In this document: positions 1 through 7,453 of the stretch, one piece after another
Layout of the letters: the number at the start of each line of letters is the position of its first letter
Numbering within the stretch: position 1 is the first letter of the stretch
Assembly: GCA_945637225.1 (NCBI GenBank)
Contig: CALZDE010000089.1
Span: 1-7,862, forward strand
DNA length: 7,862 bases
DNA from: an uncultured Selenomonadaceae bacterium
GTDB taxonomy: Bacteria > Bacillota > Negativicutes > Selenomonadales > Selenomonadaceae
Direction of reading: 5' to 3'
Notes under the pieces: generated by a model
The model's input: the letters and a program-made list of their open reading frames with translations, nothing else
The model's database searches: none
What the model was told of the DNA's origin: nothing
Made by a program: the position numbers and the translations under genes

Positions 1-2
1 AA

Positions 3-1262
3 CATAGAGCAGGCTACAAAGGCTGTAAGGGATTAGCAGTAATCAATGATGGTAAAATTTGCTTTGTAAATGTAGATAAAAATATTTCTATGCATATAAA
101 CCGTTGTGATGATGATAAGCGTATTGCTGGCAGGACCATTGAAGGCGGTATATTCAATTATGAATCAGTTTCTGAAGGTCAATATTTTCAGGCAGAGATT
201 ATTGGTGAAGAAGCGGATTTAAAGCTTCTTTTGGAGAAAGTTGGGCTGAATAGAGGAGATTCTATTGTTAATAGTACAGGACGTTCTCATACTACTCAAT
301 ATGGTCAGTTACGTTTAACTATTGGTGATATGCTTGATGTAGAAAATGCAGCACCTAATAAAGAAACTGTAGTTTTGAGATTAGAGACTCCGTATATACC
401 TTTGGGAGAAATGGCTTATGATTGTAAAAAATCATTGAATGATATAGCAAAATTGATTGGTGAAGGTGTAGAAGTAGAGCAGGTATGGGGAAAAATTGAT
501 ACCGTAGATAATTTTGTAGGTGTATGGAAAATGCGCAGGCCACGCACTAATGTGATTGCTGCTGGTACTGTATTTAAATTGAAAAAAGCTGGAAGCTGGT
601 CTGATGATGAAGTTACCAGATTGAACAAGCTGATGTATTATGGAGCAGGTTTCCGCACAGAGGAAGGCTTTGGCCAGCTTCGTGTATGGAATGCAGATGT
701 AGTGGAAACAGGAAAAGATGTAGATTGCCGTCATGTTGGTATAGCAAAAATAAATAAAAATGGTGAGACTGCTAAAATTGCCAAAAAAATCGTAAAGCAG
801 TATATCTTGTCCAAAATGCGCCAGTACGCTTATGATGATGCAAAGGCCATGCGTGGTATAAAGGGTAAGGCTCATTTCTTTACTAGATTGGATAGTCTGC
901 TTGGAGATAAGACCAAATTTAACAATAACGATAAAAATTATAGTTTTAGAAATAGTTTTAGCAACTATATATCAGGAGAACTGCGTAATGTAACTAATTT
1001 TGAAACTTATTTAAGAGAGCTTCATATGGGAGATAGAAGTCTGTTAGAAATTCTTAGAGATAAGATGAAGCTTCCTTATGAAAATGTTTGGCAGGCAGAA
1101 TTAAATAATAGTAATACAAAAATTGGTGAACTGATAAATGAAATCGGCATGGATAATGATTATAATGTGACTGATGGAGAGTATTTCTATGAATACTGGC
1201 ATTGGTTTTTCCGTTATGCACGTAAGCACTCAACGGTTACTAATGAAGGCGGTGAAGCTTGA
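3..1262 (+). CDS. csx10: Csx10-like (Cas5-group) type III-D effector subunit, 5' end outside window
   Basis: The reading frame is open from base 3, the first full codon, so the gene begins upstream; the ATG at 90 is internal and 29 in-frame residues precede it. About 419 residues are visible. Csx10-type features include the stretch HINR..RIAGRTIEGGIFNYESV, then EGQYFQAEIIG, then a TGRSHTTQYGQL segment resembling the family's G/Y-rich motif, and the glycine-rich loop FRTEEGFGQLRV near 650-685. The family is the Cas5-like RAMP subunit of III-D interference complexes, expected to hold the 5' handle of the crRNA beside Cas10. After about base 750 the protein looks mostly helical, with no further RAMP motif, ending at the TGA at 1260-1262. 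I infer this tail may serve as a Cas11-like small subunit, since no separate small-subunit gene is visible. An unseen N-terminal Cas7 domain is possible, as in Cas7-5-11 fusions. Confidence 0.8.
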   Translation, partial: HRAGYKGCKGLAVINDGKICFVNVDKNISMHINRCDDDKRIAGRTIEGGIFNYESVSEGQYFQAEIIGEEADLKLLLEKVGLNRGDSIVNSTGRSHTTQYGQLRLTIGDMLDVENAAPNKETVVLRLETPYIPLGEMAYDCKKSLNDIAKLIGEGVEVEQVWGKIDTVDNFVGVWKMRRPRTNVIAAGTVFKLKKAGSWSDDEVTRLNKLMYYGAGFRTEEGFGQLRVWNADVVETGKDVDCRHVGIAKINKNGETAKIAKKIVKQYILSKMRQYAYDDAKAMRGIKGKAHFFTRLDSLLGDKTKFNNNDKNYSFRNSFSNYISGELRNVTNFETYLRELHMGDRSLLEILRDKMKLPYENVWQAELNNSNTKIGELINEIGMDNDYNVTDGEYFYEYWHWFFRYARKHSTVTNEGGEA

Positions 1263-2620
1263 TGGAAAATATGAATAAGGCAGCAGTTATTGGATATATG
1301 GTAGTAACTGGCAAAATTACGTTAGAATCACCATTACTCATTGGTGATGGTACTGGTGATGAGTCTTATGAAAGTACAAAGGATATTCATGTTTTAAAGA
1401 ATAAACAGGAGCAGCCATTTATTCCTGGTACATCATTGGCAGGTGTACTTCGGGATTATGTTATGTCTTGTGGTGATGAAGATGCAGCAGAACTTTTTGG
1501 CAATGCTGATACAGAACAGAGTATGCTTCAGATAAGTGACATAGTGCTTGAAAATGCAGTATTAACCACTCGTGATGGCGTAAGGATAGACAGCGTAACT
1601 GGTACATCTGTAAATGGTGCTAAGTTTGACTATGAAGCTGTAGATAAAGGAGCTGATGGTCAGCTCAAAATAAGTATTAAATTGCGTAAAAAGCATGAAA
1701 ATAAGGTTCAGGATATTCGTAAAGCATTTATAAAACTGCGTGCAAGATTGGAAGAAGGAATTGCCGTAGGTGGTAAGACTGCTACAGGATTTGGTCGTAT
1801 CAAAATGACAGAGACTGCAAGTGGATATTATAATTTTGGTAATCCTGCAGATGTAAAAGCGTGGTTATTGGATTATGAAAATATTCCTAAGAATGCTTCT
1901 GATAAAATAACGGAGAAATGCAAAGCGACTGTAGCAGAAACAAACAGGCTTATAGTTGATGCAGATTTTGCAATAAGATCGGCTATGCTTATCAGAGATT
2001 TGGATGTATCTGTGGAAGATAGAGATAAGAATATTTCAGCAGTATTTAAGCGTAGTGGTAATGACTTTGTAATACCAGGTACAAGCTTAAAAGGTGTTTT
2101 GCGCAGTCATTCAGCATATATACTTGATGTAATGGGCTGTCCAGCTAAATTTGCTAATGAGTTTATAAATAATCTTATGGGGTATAGCGAAGATAACGAG
2201 CATAAGGCAAAAAGCAGGCTCTATGTTGAAGAAACATATATCAAAAATGGTGTTAAAGAATACCCTCAGCCAAGAACTCGTATAGACAGGATTACTGGTG
2301 GAGTAGTCCGTTCTGCATTATTTTCTACCAAACCAATTTGGCAAAAAGAACAGGGATGTGCAACTGTTCACATCCATTTTGAAATAAAGAATGCGAAAGA
2401 GGAAGAAGTCGGATTAGCATTATTATTGCTAAGAGATATGTGGCTTGGCAAAGTTGCTATCGGTGGCGAGAAGTCCATAGGACGTGGTACGTTAAATGGC
2501 ATATCTGCAAAGGTTAGCTATAATGGTGATTATGAGCTGGGAACAAAAGGAAAAGTAACAAAGGGCAATAAGGATACCTTGGAGTCATATGTTAAAGCTC
2601 TGTGTGTGAAGGGGAATTAA
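1262..2620 (+). CDS. Cas7-2x: double-domain Csm3-like RAMP protein
   Basis: This 452-residue protein contains two Cas7/Csm3-like RAMP domains in tandem, at about 8-190 and 228-420. Each repeats the same landmarks: an IPGTSL.GVLR motif (54-64 and 271-281), an R-I-D..TG motif (108-114 and 339-346), and a C-terminal glycine-rich loop (GGKTATGFGR at 170-179, GGEKSIGRG at 401-409). Cas7 subunits form the backbone that holds the crRNA guide and cleave the bound target RNA through an aspartate in a loop before the IPG motif. Domain 1 has D41 at that place (DIHVLK, compare DSPVIK in Csm3). Domain 2 reads ISAVFK and lacks it. I chose the ATG at 1262, which shares a base with the preceding stop (TGATG) and suggests translational coupling; a TTG at 1259 would add one residue. 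Length and position match the Cas7-2x subunit of III-D variants. Confidence 0.85.
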   Translation: MENMNKAAVIGYMVVTGKITLESPLLIGDGTGDESYESTKDIHVLKNKQEQPFIPGTSLAGVLRDYVMSCGDEDAAELFGNADTEQSMLQISDIVLENAVLTTRDGVRIDSVTGTSVNGAKFDYEAVDKGADGQLKISIKLRKKHENKVQDIRKAFIKLRARLEEGIAVGGKTATGFGRIKMTETASGYYNFGNPADVKAWLLDYENIPKNASDKITEKCKATVAETNRLIVDADFAIRSAMLIRDLDVSVEDRDKNISAVFKRSGNDFVIPGTSLKGVLRSHSAYILDVMGCPAKFANEFINNLMGYSEDNEHKAKSRLYVEETYIKNGVKEYPQPRTRIDRITGGVVRSALFSTKPIWQKEQGCATVHIHFEIKNAKEEEVGLALLLLRDMWLGKVAIGGEKSIGRGTLNGISAKVSYNGDYELGTKGKVTKGNKDTLESYVKALCVKGN

Positions 2621-2621
2621 T

Positions 2622-3179
2622 ATGGCAATAAACATAAAGGAAAAATTACAGCTGGTGAAAGGTCAATCTAAGTTAGAGTCAGTAAAAATAGAAGCAACCC
2701 TGGAAGCTGTTACAGAAAAAATTAAAGAAAGTTTCGGTGAAAAGGCTATCGTTGTAAGCTGGCAGTTTAACTGCATCAAGTGGGGTTATTTGCAATCTGG
2801 CGAGATAATGTTCTCAGATGATGAAGAATGGAATATAAATCTTTGTCATGAGGTACGTATTTTCGATGAAAATAAGGAACTTCATTTGATGAAGGATGGC
2901 AAAATGCTAGTAGGCAGATTAGTAGTGGATGGCATAGGGGAAAATGTGAGTTATGTTGATAGTATCGCTCCTATGTGGGGATATGCTACAGAATCAGAAA
3001 AAGGCTTTACTAGATTACAGGATGAACCACGTAAATTAGAATTGACAGTACCAGCAAATATAGTAAAAGAGAAGCGTTGTGGTCTAGTAACTCGTAATTA
3101 TGTGGTAAGTGATGATGAAAGCGGCTTGTCTGGTTATGGCGATTACAGATATTTAGGATTACAGGAATTGGAGGTGTAA
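2622..3179 (+). CDS. csx19: Csx19 (TIGR03984-like) type III-D accessory subunit
   Basis: This 185-residue protein resembles Csx19, a small subunit found only with type III-D effector genes. Supporting features are EVRIFDENKELHLMKDG (about 77-93), where the family has an R-x-F..E-x-E/L-x-L pattern, then a WGYA segment near 119-122, then LELTVPANI (about 139-147), and the C-terminal stretch GLVTRNYVVSDDESGLSGYGDYRYLGL, which matches the family's RNY..YD..G.....DYR pattern. It has no RAMP glycine loop and no recognisable nuclease motif, so a structural role in the complex is the best inference; its precise function is poorly understood. Residues 1-45 look helical and charged. The ATG follows the previous stop by one base, with AAGGGG at 2609-2614 as Shine-Dalgarno site. 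Its position between Cas7-2x and the TIGR03986 protein is the order seen in III-Dv loci. Confidence 0.78.
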   Translation: MAINIKEKLQLVKGQSKLESVKIEATLEAVTEKIKESFGEKAIVVSWQFNCIKWGYLQSGEIMFSDDEEWNINLCHEVRIFDENKELHLMKDGKMLVGRLVVDGIGENVSYVDSIAPMWGYATESEKGFTRLQDEPRKLELTVPANIVKEKRCGLVTRNYVVSDDESGLSGYGDYRYLGLQELEV

Positions 3180-3185
3180 TAAGGT

Positions 3186-5228
3186 ATGGATTTTGAAGCT
3201 TTGCGTGCACAGTTTGGCTTAGATAAGATTGAAAAGAAGGAGAAAAAGCAGGATTATAGCAAATTTGAAGGCAAAGATAATACAAAGAACAATAGAGGCG
3301 GTAAAGGTAATGCTGGCAACTCTGGAGGTAGTAGAAAGACTGCGCCTAATGGACAAGTTGATGTTATGGTAACTGATGAGACTGCAACTGCACCATATAA
3401 CTTTGTTAGATTTCCTAGTGCGGTGCTGGAATCTCCAATAGAAGAAATATATCAGTCCATGGATAAGCGTGATTATACGAAGGCTTATAAGAAATATATG
3501 GATGGTATCGAAAAGTTATCTGGTTATATCGACCTCAATATAAATTTGGAAACGCCGTTGTTTATCAGGGCAGAAGAAGGGGAGACAATTGCACCTGTCG
3601 ATCCTGGTAAGCCAATTATTCCCGGCAGTAGTATGCGTGGTATGATTAAAAATTTATATAAAATCATAACTTGCGGTTCATTGCGTGCTGATGAAGATTA
3701 TACGGAAAGGCATTTATATTACCGTTGTATTATGGCTGTAAATAGTGTACCTTGGACTAGACCATTACATAGTGCGTATGATGCTCGTATGAGTGGTAAT
3801 AAAGATGGTAAATTGGTAAAAAATGCTAAACCAGGATTTTTATTAAAAATTGGCAGAGATTACTTTGTTGCACCATCGTTAAAATCAGTTAAGAGAGAAT
3901 TTATAAAAACATATACGTTTAAATATAGAACTAAAATATTACCATTGAAGTCATCTCGTATTGACTGGCAGGGATCAAGAGCGTATATTATCACTGGAAG
4001 TCAGAAGGAATCCAGATTAAAAACAGAGGAAGAGTACAACAGAATGAGGCCTTTAGATAAATTGAAGGCTGGCAAGCAGCAGATTCGTTATATGGACTTG
4101 CACGATATAGATAAGAGTCGTGAGCATTGGCTGGAAATTCCAGATAGTGTTATTTACGAGTATGAAAATGATACTAAACGTGGCGGAGTAAATCTCTTAA
4201 AGTATGAGGTTAAAGCTGAAGCAGGTAAACATATCCAGCAGGGGCCATTAAAGGGAGAAGTATTAAAAAAGATGGTTCCTGATTTAGTAAAAATGGGGGT
4301 AGAATACTTAATACCATGCTTTTTCCTCAACGATGGAAAAAAGGTAACTGCCTTTGGTCATGGTCAGTGCTTCCGTATACCATATCTGCACTCTATTGGT
4401 GATAGAATACCAGCACCACTGCGTATTGATACAATAGACTATGCTGATGCTGTATTTGGCTATAAGGAGTTATGGGGAAGCAGAGTTTTCTTTGAGGATG
4501 CAGTTGCAGAAGGAAATGTAGGCAGATTAAAGAGTAAGAAGGTAGTGCTTGGAGAGCCAAATCCTACTTCATATCAGTTATACTTACAGCAGAAACAAAA
4601 TACGCCATTAGCACACTGGGATATGGAAAGTGCTAAGCTGAGAGGTTATAAGATGTATTGGCATCAGCAGAGCGATTGGAACAAGGTTGAGCCAGCACCA
4701 CAGGCGCAGGATAAGGTTTCTACAGCTATTAAACCTATACCTAAGGGAACAAATTTCAAAGGAAAGATAAGATTTAAGAATCTGTCTAAGGCAGAATTAG
4801 GCGCAATTCTTATGATATTTGATATGAATGGTGCTAAGAATAAAATTGCCTATAAGCTCGGACAGGGAAAATCACTGGGCTTGGGTAGTGTAAGTATAAA
4901 TGCTAAATTAATGCTGGATAAGAAAGACAATTATGCAGGATTGTTTGGTAACGATGGTTGGCTTAATTCAAGCTCAGAAGAAAAGTTTGCAGAATACATA
5001 AGTAAATTTAAATCTGAATTGGTGAATAATCACTTGGAAAATTCTTGGCAGGGTGTGATGAAGGATTTGACCAATATGTTAGATTATGGAAATATAACTA
5101 GCAAAAATAAATGGTCAGAACGTGTAGCAGTTATGCAGGGAACACTAGATAGAGATGGTTCATATTCTCCAAATGAAAAGTTTAAGACAAGGGCAGTATT
5201 AAAGTCAATAGATGGTGTGGTGAAGTAA
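3186..5228 (+). CDS. TIGR03986-type RAMP protein (Cas7 with large insertion, III-D)
   Basis: This 680-residue protein matches the TIGR03986 family of CRISPR RAMP proteins, equivalent to the Cas7-insertion subunit of III-Dv complexes. Visible landmarks are NFVRFPSAVLE (72-82), a RAMP strand SGYIDLNINLETPLFIR (112-128), an acidic loop ending in VDPGKP (138-143), the IPGSSMRGMIKNL motif (145-157), the DAVFG..ELWGSRVFFEDA segment typical of the family (421-439), and the C-terminal glycine loop KLGQGKSLGLGSV (557-569). Between about 165 and 415 the sequence departs from a simple RAMP fold; this is the presumed insertion. Residues 15-57 are a low-complexity Lys/Gly/Asn-rich linker after a short N-terminal helix. 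It should cap the 3' side of the crRNA-bound backbone and may cleave target RNA: D139 and nearby E131/E133 are candidate acidic residues. GGAGGTG at 3170-3176, nine bases from the ATG, supports this start. Confidence 0.85.
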   Translation: MDFEALRAQFGLDKIEKKEKKQDYSKFEGKDNTKNNRGGKGNAGNSGGSRKTAPNGQVDVMVTDETATAPYNFVRFPSAVLESPIEEIYQSMDKRDYTKAYKKYMDGIEKLSGYIDLNINLETPLFIRAEEGETIAPVDPGKPIIPGSSMRGMIKNLYKIITCGSLRADEDYTERHLYYRCIMAVNSVPWTRPLHSAYDARMSGNKDGKLVKNAKPGFLLKIGRDYFVAPSLKSVKREFIKTYTFKYRTKILPLKSSRIDWQGSRAYIITGSQKESRLKTEEEYNRMRPLDKLKAGKQQIRYMDLHDIDKSREHWLEIPDSVIYEYENDTKRGGVNLLKYEVKAEAGKHIQQGPLKGEVLKKMVPDLVKMGVEYLIPCFFLNDGKKVTAFGHGQCFRIPYLHSIGDRIPAPLRIDTIDYADAVFGYKELWGSRVFFEDAVAEGNVGRLKSKKVVLGEPNPTSYQLYLQQKQNTPLAHWDMESAKLRGYKMYWHQQSDWNKVEPAPQAQDKVSTAIKPIPKGTNFKGKIRFKNLSKAELGAILMIFDMNGAKNKIAYKLGQGKSLGLGSVSINAKLMLDKKDNYAGLFGNDGWLNSSSEEKFAEYISKFKSELVNNHLENSWQGVMKDLTNMLDYGNITSKNKWSERVAVMQGTLDRDGSYSPNEKFKTRAVLKSIDGVVK

Positions 5229-6064
5229 TGTTAGCATCAATACTTTATAGATTGACAGCTCAAAACTCAGTATCTATACCAGCTTTTCATGGCAGGAAGC
5301 TCCATGCAGTTTTTTTCTCCATTGTAGATAATTTCTCAGAAGAAATGGCAGAAGCATTACATGATACAAGGCAGTTTAAGCCTTTTACGTTATCACAGCT
5401 ACAGCCGATACCTAGAGGAAATAATACATATGGCTTTAGAATAACTAAAAGCAGGGGCCGAGAATTTTATCAAATACGTCAGGGTGATGAATTTTACTGG
5501 CGGATAAATCTGTTGGTAGAGGATTTGATACAAGCTGTTATGGAGGTGCCATTAGGTACGGAATTTCAGCTGGACAGATTATCATTAAAGCTTGATAAAA
5601 TTATATGCGATGGCTCACATGATACCGGTGTGCTTGAAATTGAAGAATTGATGGCAGGTGCATTTTCTGCAAATCATGTCAGCAAGGTAGAATTTAACTT
5701 CACATCACCAGTTGCTTTCCGTAGTTTTGATGATGACTATGCTTTTCCTACGCCGGAATTGATATTTGGTTCTTTGGCTGATAAGTGGAATAGCATAGGT
5801 ATGCCAGTGACCTTTGATAAAGACAGCGTAAAGGAAACTGCGGCATTGTTATTACCACAGGAATGGGAAGGCAAGTCGGAAAAGGTTTACTTTGCGGCAG
5901 ACAGAGGGGCATTAAGTTTTAGGGGAAATTTTAATTTTTCTATGAAACGACTTGCTGATGAGGAACGTGAAGCTGTGATTATGTTGGCAAGCCTTGCACC
6001 ATTTGCAGGAGTGGGGCGGTTGACAGGTCAGGGTTTTGGTCAGACGAGAATTAATTTTAGTTAA
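5228..6064 (+). CDS. cas6: Cas6 CRISPR repeat endoribonuclease
   Basis: This 278-residue protein has the Cas6 layout: an N-terminal ferredoxin-like half with PAFHGRKLHAVFF (18-30), a central stretch VSKVEFNFTSPVAFRS...FPTPELIFGSLADKWN (151-188) typical of the Cas6 C-terminal domain, and the signature C-terminal glycine-rich loop FAGVGRLTGQGFGQTRI (259-275). Cas6 cuts the precursor CRISPR RNA within each repeat, without metal ions, leaving a repeat-derived 5' handle. H21 and H26 are the natural candidates for the general base; H21 lies where many Cas6 enzymes carry it. The ATG overlaps the previous stop (TAATG), so it is coupled to the effector genes and is the last gene of that transcript. 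Its mixed GGT/GGC glycine codons also group it with the effector genes rather than with cas1. The likely substrate is the hairpin repeat starting at 7710. Confidence 0.9.
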   Translation: MLASILYRLTAQNSVSIPAFHGRKLHAVFFSIVDNFSEEMAEALHDTRQFKPFTLSQLQPIPRGNNTYGFRITKSRGREFYQIRQGDEFYWRINLLVEDLIQAVMEVPLGTEFQLDRLSLKLDKIICDGSHDTGVLEIEELMAGAFSANHVSKVEFNFTSPVAFRSFDDDYAFPTPELIFGSLADKWNSIGMPVTFDKDSVKETAALLLPQEWEGKSEKVYFAADRGALSFRGNFNFSMKRLADEEREAVIMLASLAPFAGVGRLTGQGFGQTRINFS

Positions 6065-6071
6065 TAGTGAA

Positions 6072-6111
6072 AAGTAAAGCAGTCTCTATTTTATGGAGGC
6101 TGTTTTTACTT
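6072..6111 (+). terminator. Rho-independent terminator after cas6
   Basis: An 8-bp stem pairs CAGTCTCT (6080-6087) with GGAGGCTG (6095-6102), including two G-U pairs, around a 7-base loop, and is followed directly by TTTTT (6103-6107). Outer pairing of AAGTAAAG with TTTTTACTT, one base bulged, lengthens the stem, and the A-rich left arm means it could also stop transcription from the other side. It begins eight bases after the cas6 stop, so it should separate the effector operon from cas1-cas2. Confidence 0.85.
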
Positions 6112-6126
6112 CGCATATTTTTTGAA

Positions 6127-6155
6127 ATGAAAAATTTATTCTGATGGATTATACT
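6127..6155 (+). promoter_or_regulatory. Candidate sigma-70-type promoter for cas1-cas2
   Basis: ATGAAA (6127-6132) lies 17 bases before TATACT (6150-6155), which matches the -10 consensus at five of six positions. The -35 match is only four of six. The site follows the terminator after cas6 and leaves roughly 35 bases of untranslated leader before cas1. A TTGAAA at 6122-6127 is closer to consensus but 22 bases from the -10, which is too far. Inferred from sequence only. Confidence 0.5.
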
Positions 6156-6185
6156 GTACCTATAAATAAATCGTATTTTATATAT

Positions 6186-6190
6186 GGGGG
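6186..6190 (+). promoter_or_regulatory. Ribosome binding site that decides the cas1 start
   Basis: GGGGG lies eight bases before the ATG at 6199. It overlaps the alternative in-frame ATG at 6184 (MGAGI...), which has only AT-rich DNA upstream. This favours 6199, giving the N-terminus MTAIYVLKKGA, which fits the usual Cas1 beginning. Confidence 0.6.
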
Positions 6191-6198
6191 CTGGTATT

Positions 6199-7173
6199 AT
6201 GACTGCTATATACGTACTTAAAAAAGGAGCAAAAGCAAGCAGGAAAGGAAGAAGAGTAATTGTAGAACATAATAATGCAGAAATTCAGAGCGTGCCAATT
6301 AATTATGTGCACAGTATAGTACTGGGAGAGGGGACACATATATCTACACCGCTTATGGAATTGATGCTGGAAGAAGATATACCTATATATTTTATAGATT
6401 TTTTTGGAAAAGTAAAGGGACAAGTGTATAATGATAATACATCATGGTTTAGAAGTAAGTGCCAAATGGAACGCTTTATGGAGCATGATAGTCAGATTGG
6501 ACTTATACAGTGGGTATTGGGGGAAAAACTAAACAATCAGTACAATTTATTGAAATATTATGCTCGATATAAGCAAGATTTGGAAATAGGGCAATATGCC
6601 AGTGATATACGCAGAATTAGAAAAGAGCTGAATGAAATAGATGATGTGGAAATATTTAGGGGAATGGAAGGAATGGCATCAAAAAAATATTTTGGAGCAT
6701 TTGAACTTATATTAGACACAGAAGTTTGGGGATGGAAGGGAAGAAGCCGTAGACCAGCACTAGATCCAGCTAATGCCTTGCTTAATTATGCGTATGCTTT
6801 TTTAGAACGAGAGGTGAGGACAGCAATAGTGGGAGCAGGATTGGATCCGAGATTTGGATTTTTTCATAGCAATAATGGGAGAAAAGACAGTTTAGTGTTT
6901 GATTTGATGGAATTATTTCGACAGAATGTTATAGACAGGCTGGTACTATCTACGATAAATCATAATAGAATTAATCCAAATGAATTTGAGAATGATGAAA
7001 ATATGGGCTGGAGAGTGGGAGCAGATTTAAAAAGAACATGGATAAATATTTATGAAGATTATATGAACAGGCAGTATCAAGAATATGAAGGAGGAACTCC
7101 GCGGGAATGGATAAGAAAAAAGATAATGGAATTTGCTAAAATAATATTTAAAGGGGCGGTGGATGTAGCATGA
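6199..7173 (+). CDS. cas1: Cas1 CRISPR integrase
   Basis: This 324-residue protein is Cas1, the metal-dependent integrase that with Cas2 inserts new spacers at the leader end of the array. The N-terminal beta domain (YVLKKGAKASRKGRRVIVEH...INYVHSIVLGEGTHIST, 5-50) leads into a helical catalytic domain. All expected metal ligands are present: E157 in GMEGMASKKYF, H223 in FGFFHSNNGRKDS, and D235/E238 in LVFDLMELFR. The length is normal and I see no fusion, for example to a reverse transcriptase, which some type III systems carry. The gene has its own candidate promoter and lies downstream of a terminator. By my hand count its arginine codons are mostly AGA/AGG (18 of 25, with a single CGT), while the csx10-like gene uses CGN for 14 of 24. 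Glycine is almost all GGA/GGG here and mainly GGT in the effector genes. Confidence 0.95.
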   Translation: MTAIYVLKKGAKASRKGRRVIVEHNNAEIQSVPINYVHSIVLGEGTHISTPLMELMLEEDIPIYFIDFFGKVKGQVYNDNTSWFRSKCQMERFMEHDSQIGLIQWVLGEKLNNQYNLLKYYARYKQDLEIGQYASDIRRIRKELNEIDDVEIFRGMEGMASKKYFGAFELILDTEVWGWKGRSRRPALDPANALLNYAYAFLEREVRTAIVGAGLDPRFGFFHSNNGRKDSLVFDLMELFRQNVIDRLVLSTINHNRINPNEFENDENMGWRVGADLKRTWINIYEDYMNRQYQEYEGGTPREWIRKKIMEFAKIIFKGAVDVA

Positions 7174-7445
7174 CATACGTTATTTGTTATGATATAACTG
7201 AAAATAAAATAAGAAATAGGGTAGCGGAATATTTAAAAGGAATAGCTTATAGGATTCAGTATAGCCTTTTTATGGCTGAGCTTGACGAAAAGGAACTGGA
7301 AAAATTGAAATTGAATCTAAGCTGGATGACAAAAATAGCGAATGAACCATTATTGATGATTGTGCCAGTATGTAAAAGCTGTAAACAGAAAATGTGGAAA
7401 ATAGGGGAGACACGTGAGTCTCATAGAAGTAGCATTGTAGTATAA
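7170..7445 (+). CDS. cas2: Cas2 adaptation protein
   Basis: This 91-residue protein is Cas2, the dimeric ferredoxin-fold partner that holds two Cas1 dimers together in the integration complex. It opens with MTYVICYDITENKIRNRVAEYL, the standard first strand and helix with the conserved aspartate D8, followed by GIAYRIQYSLFMAEL (25-39), where the family has G..R.Q.S.F. The segment LLMIVPVCKSCKQKMWKIGE (61-80) matches the family's C-terminal strand with its C-x-x-C pair. Length is typical. The start overlaps the cas1 stop (ATGA at 7170-7173), showing coupling, and GGGGCGG shortly upstream can act as ribosome binding site. The stop is followed directly by the CRISPR leader, and I see no terminator between them. 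Confidence 0.93.
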   Translation: MTYVICYDITENKIRNRVAEYLKGIAYRIQYSLFMAELDEKELEKLKLNLSWMTKIANEPLLMIVPVCKSCKQKMWKIGETRESHRSSIVV

Positions 7446-7453
7446 AATAGTGA

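Noticed and set aside
90..92. ATG at 90 as the start of the first gene
   Set aside because: The frame stays open to base 3 and the upstream residues read as protein; no Shine-Dalgarno site precedes this ATG, and family resemblance begins around it rather than at an N-terminus.
355..875. Several minus-strand open frames opposite the csx10-like gene
   Set aside because: They are rich in F, Y, I, S and C, have no ribosome binding sites or family motifs, and lie entirely opposite a well-supported gene.
1259..1261. TTG at 1259 as the start of the Cas7-2x gene
   Set aside because: The ATG directly after it overlaps the preceding stop as TGATG, the usual coupled arrangement; TTG would add only one residue.
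3010..3285. Minus-strand open frame across the csx19/TIGR03986 junction
   Set aside because: It covers the ends of two supported genes and their intergenic ribosome binding site, and its composition is that of an antisense shadow.
6178..6423. Minus-strand open frame over the start of cas1
   Set aside because: It is antisense to the conserved Cas1 beta domain and its cas1 promoter region, with no recognisable motif.
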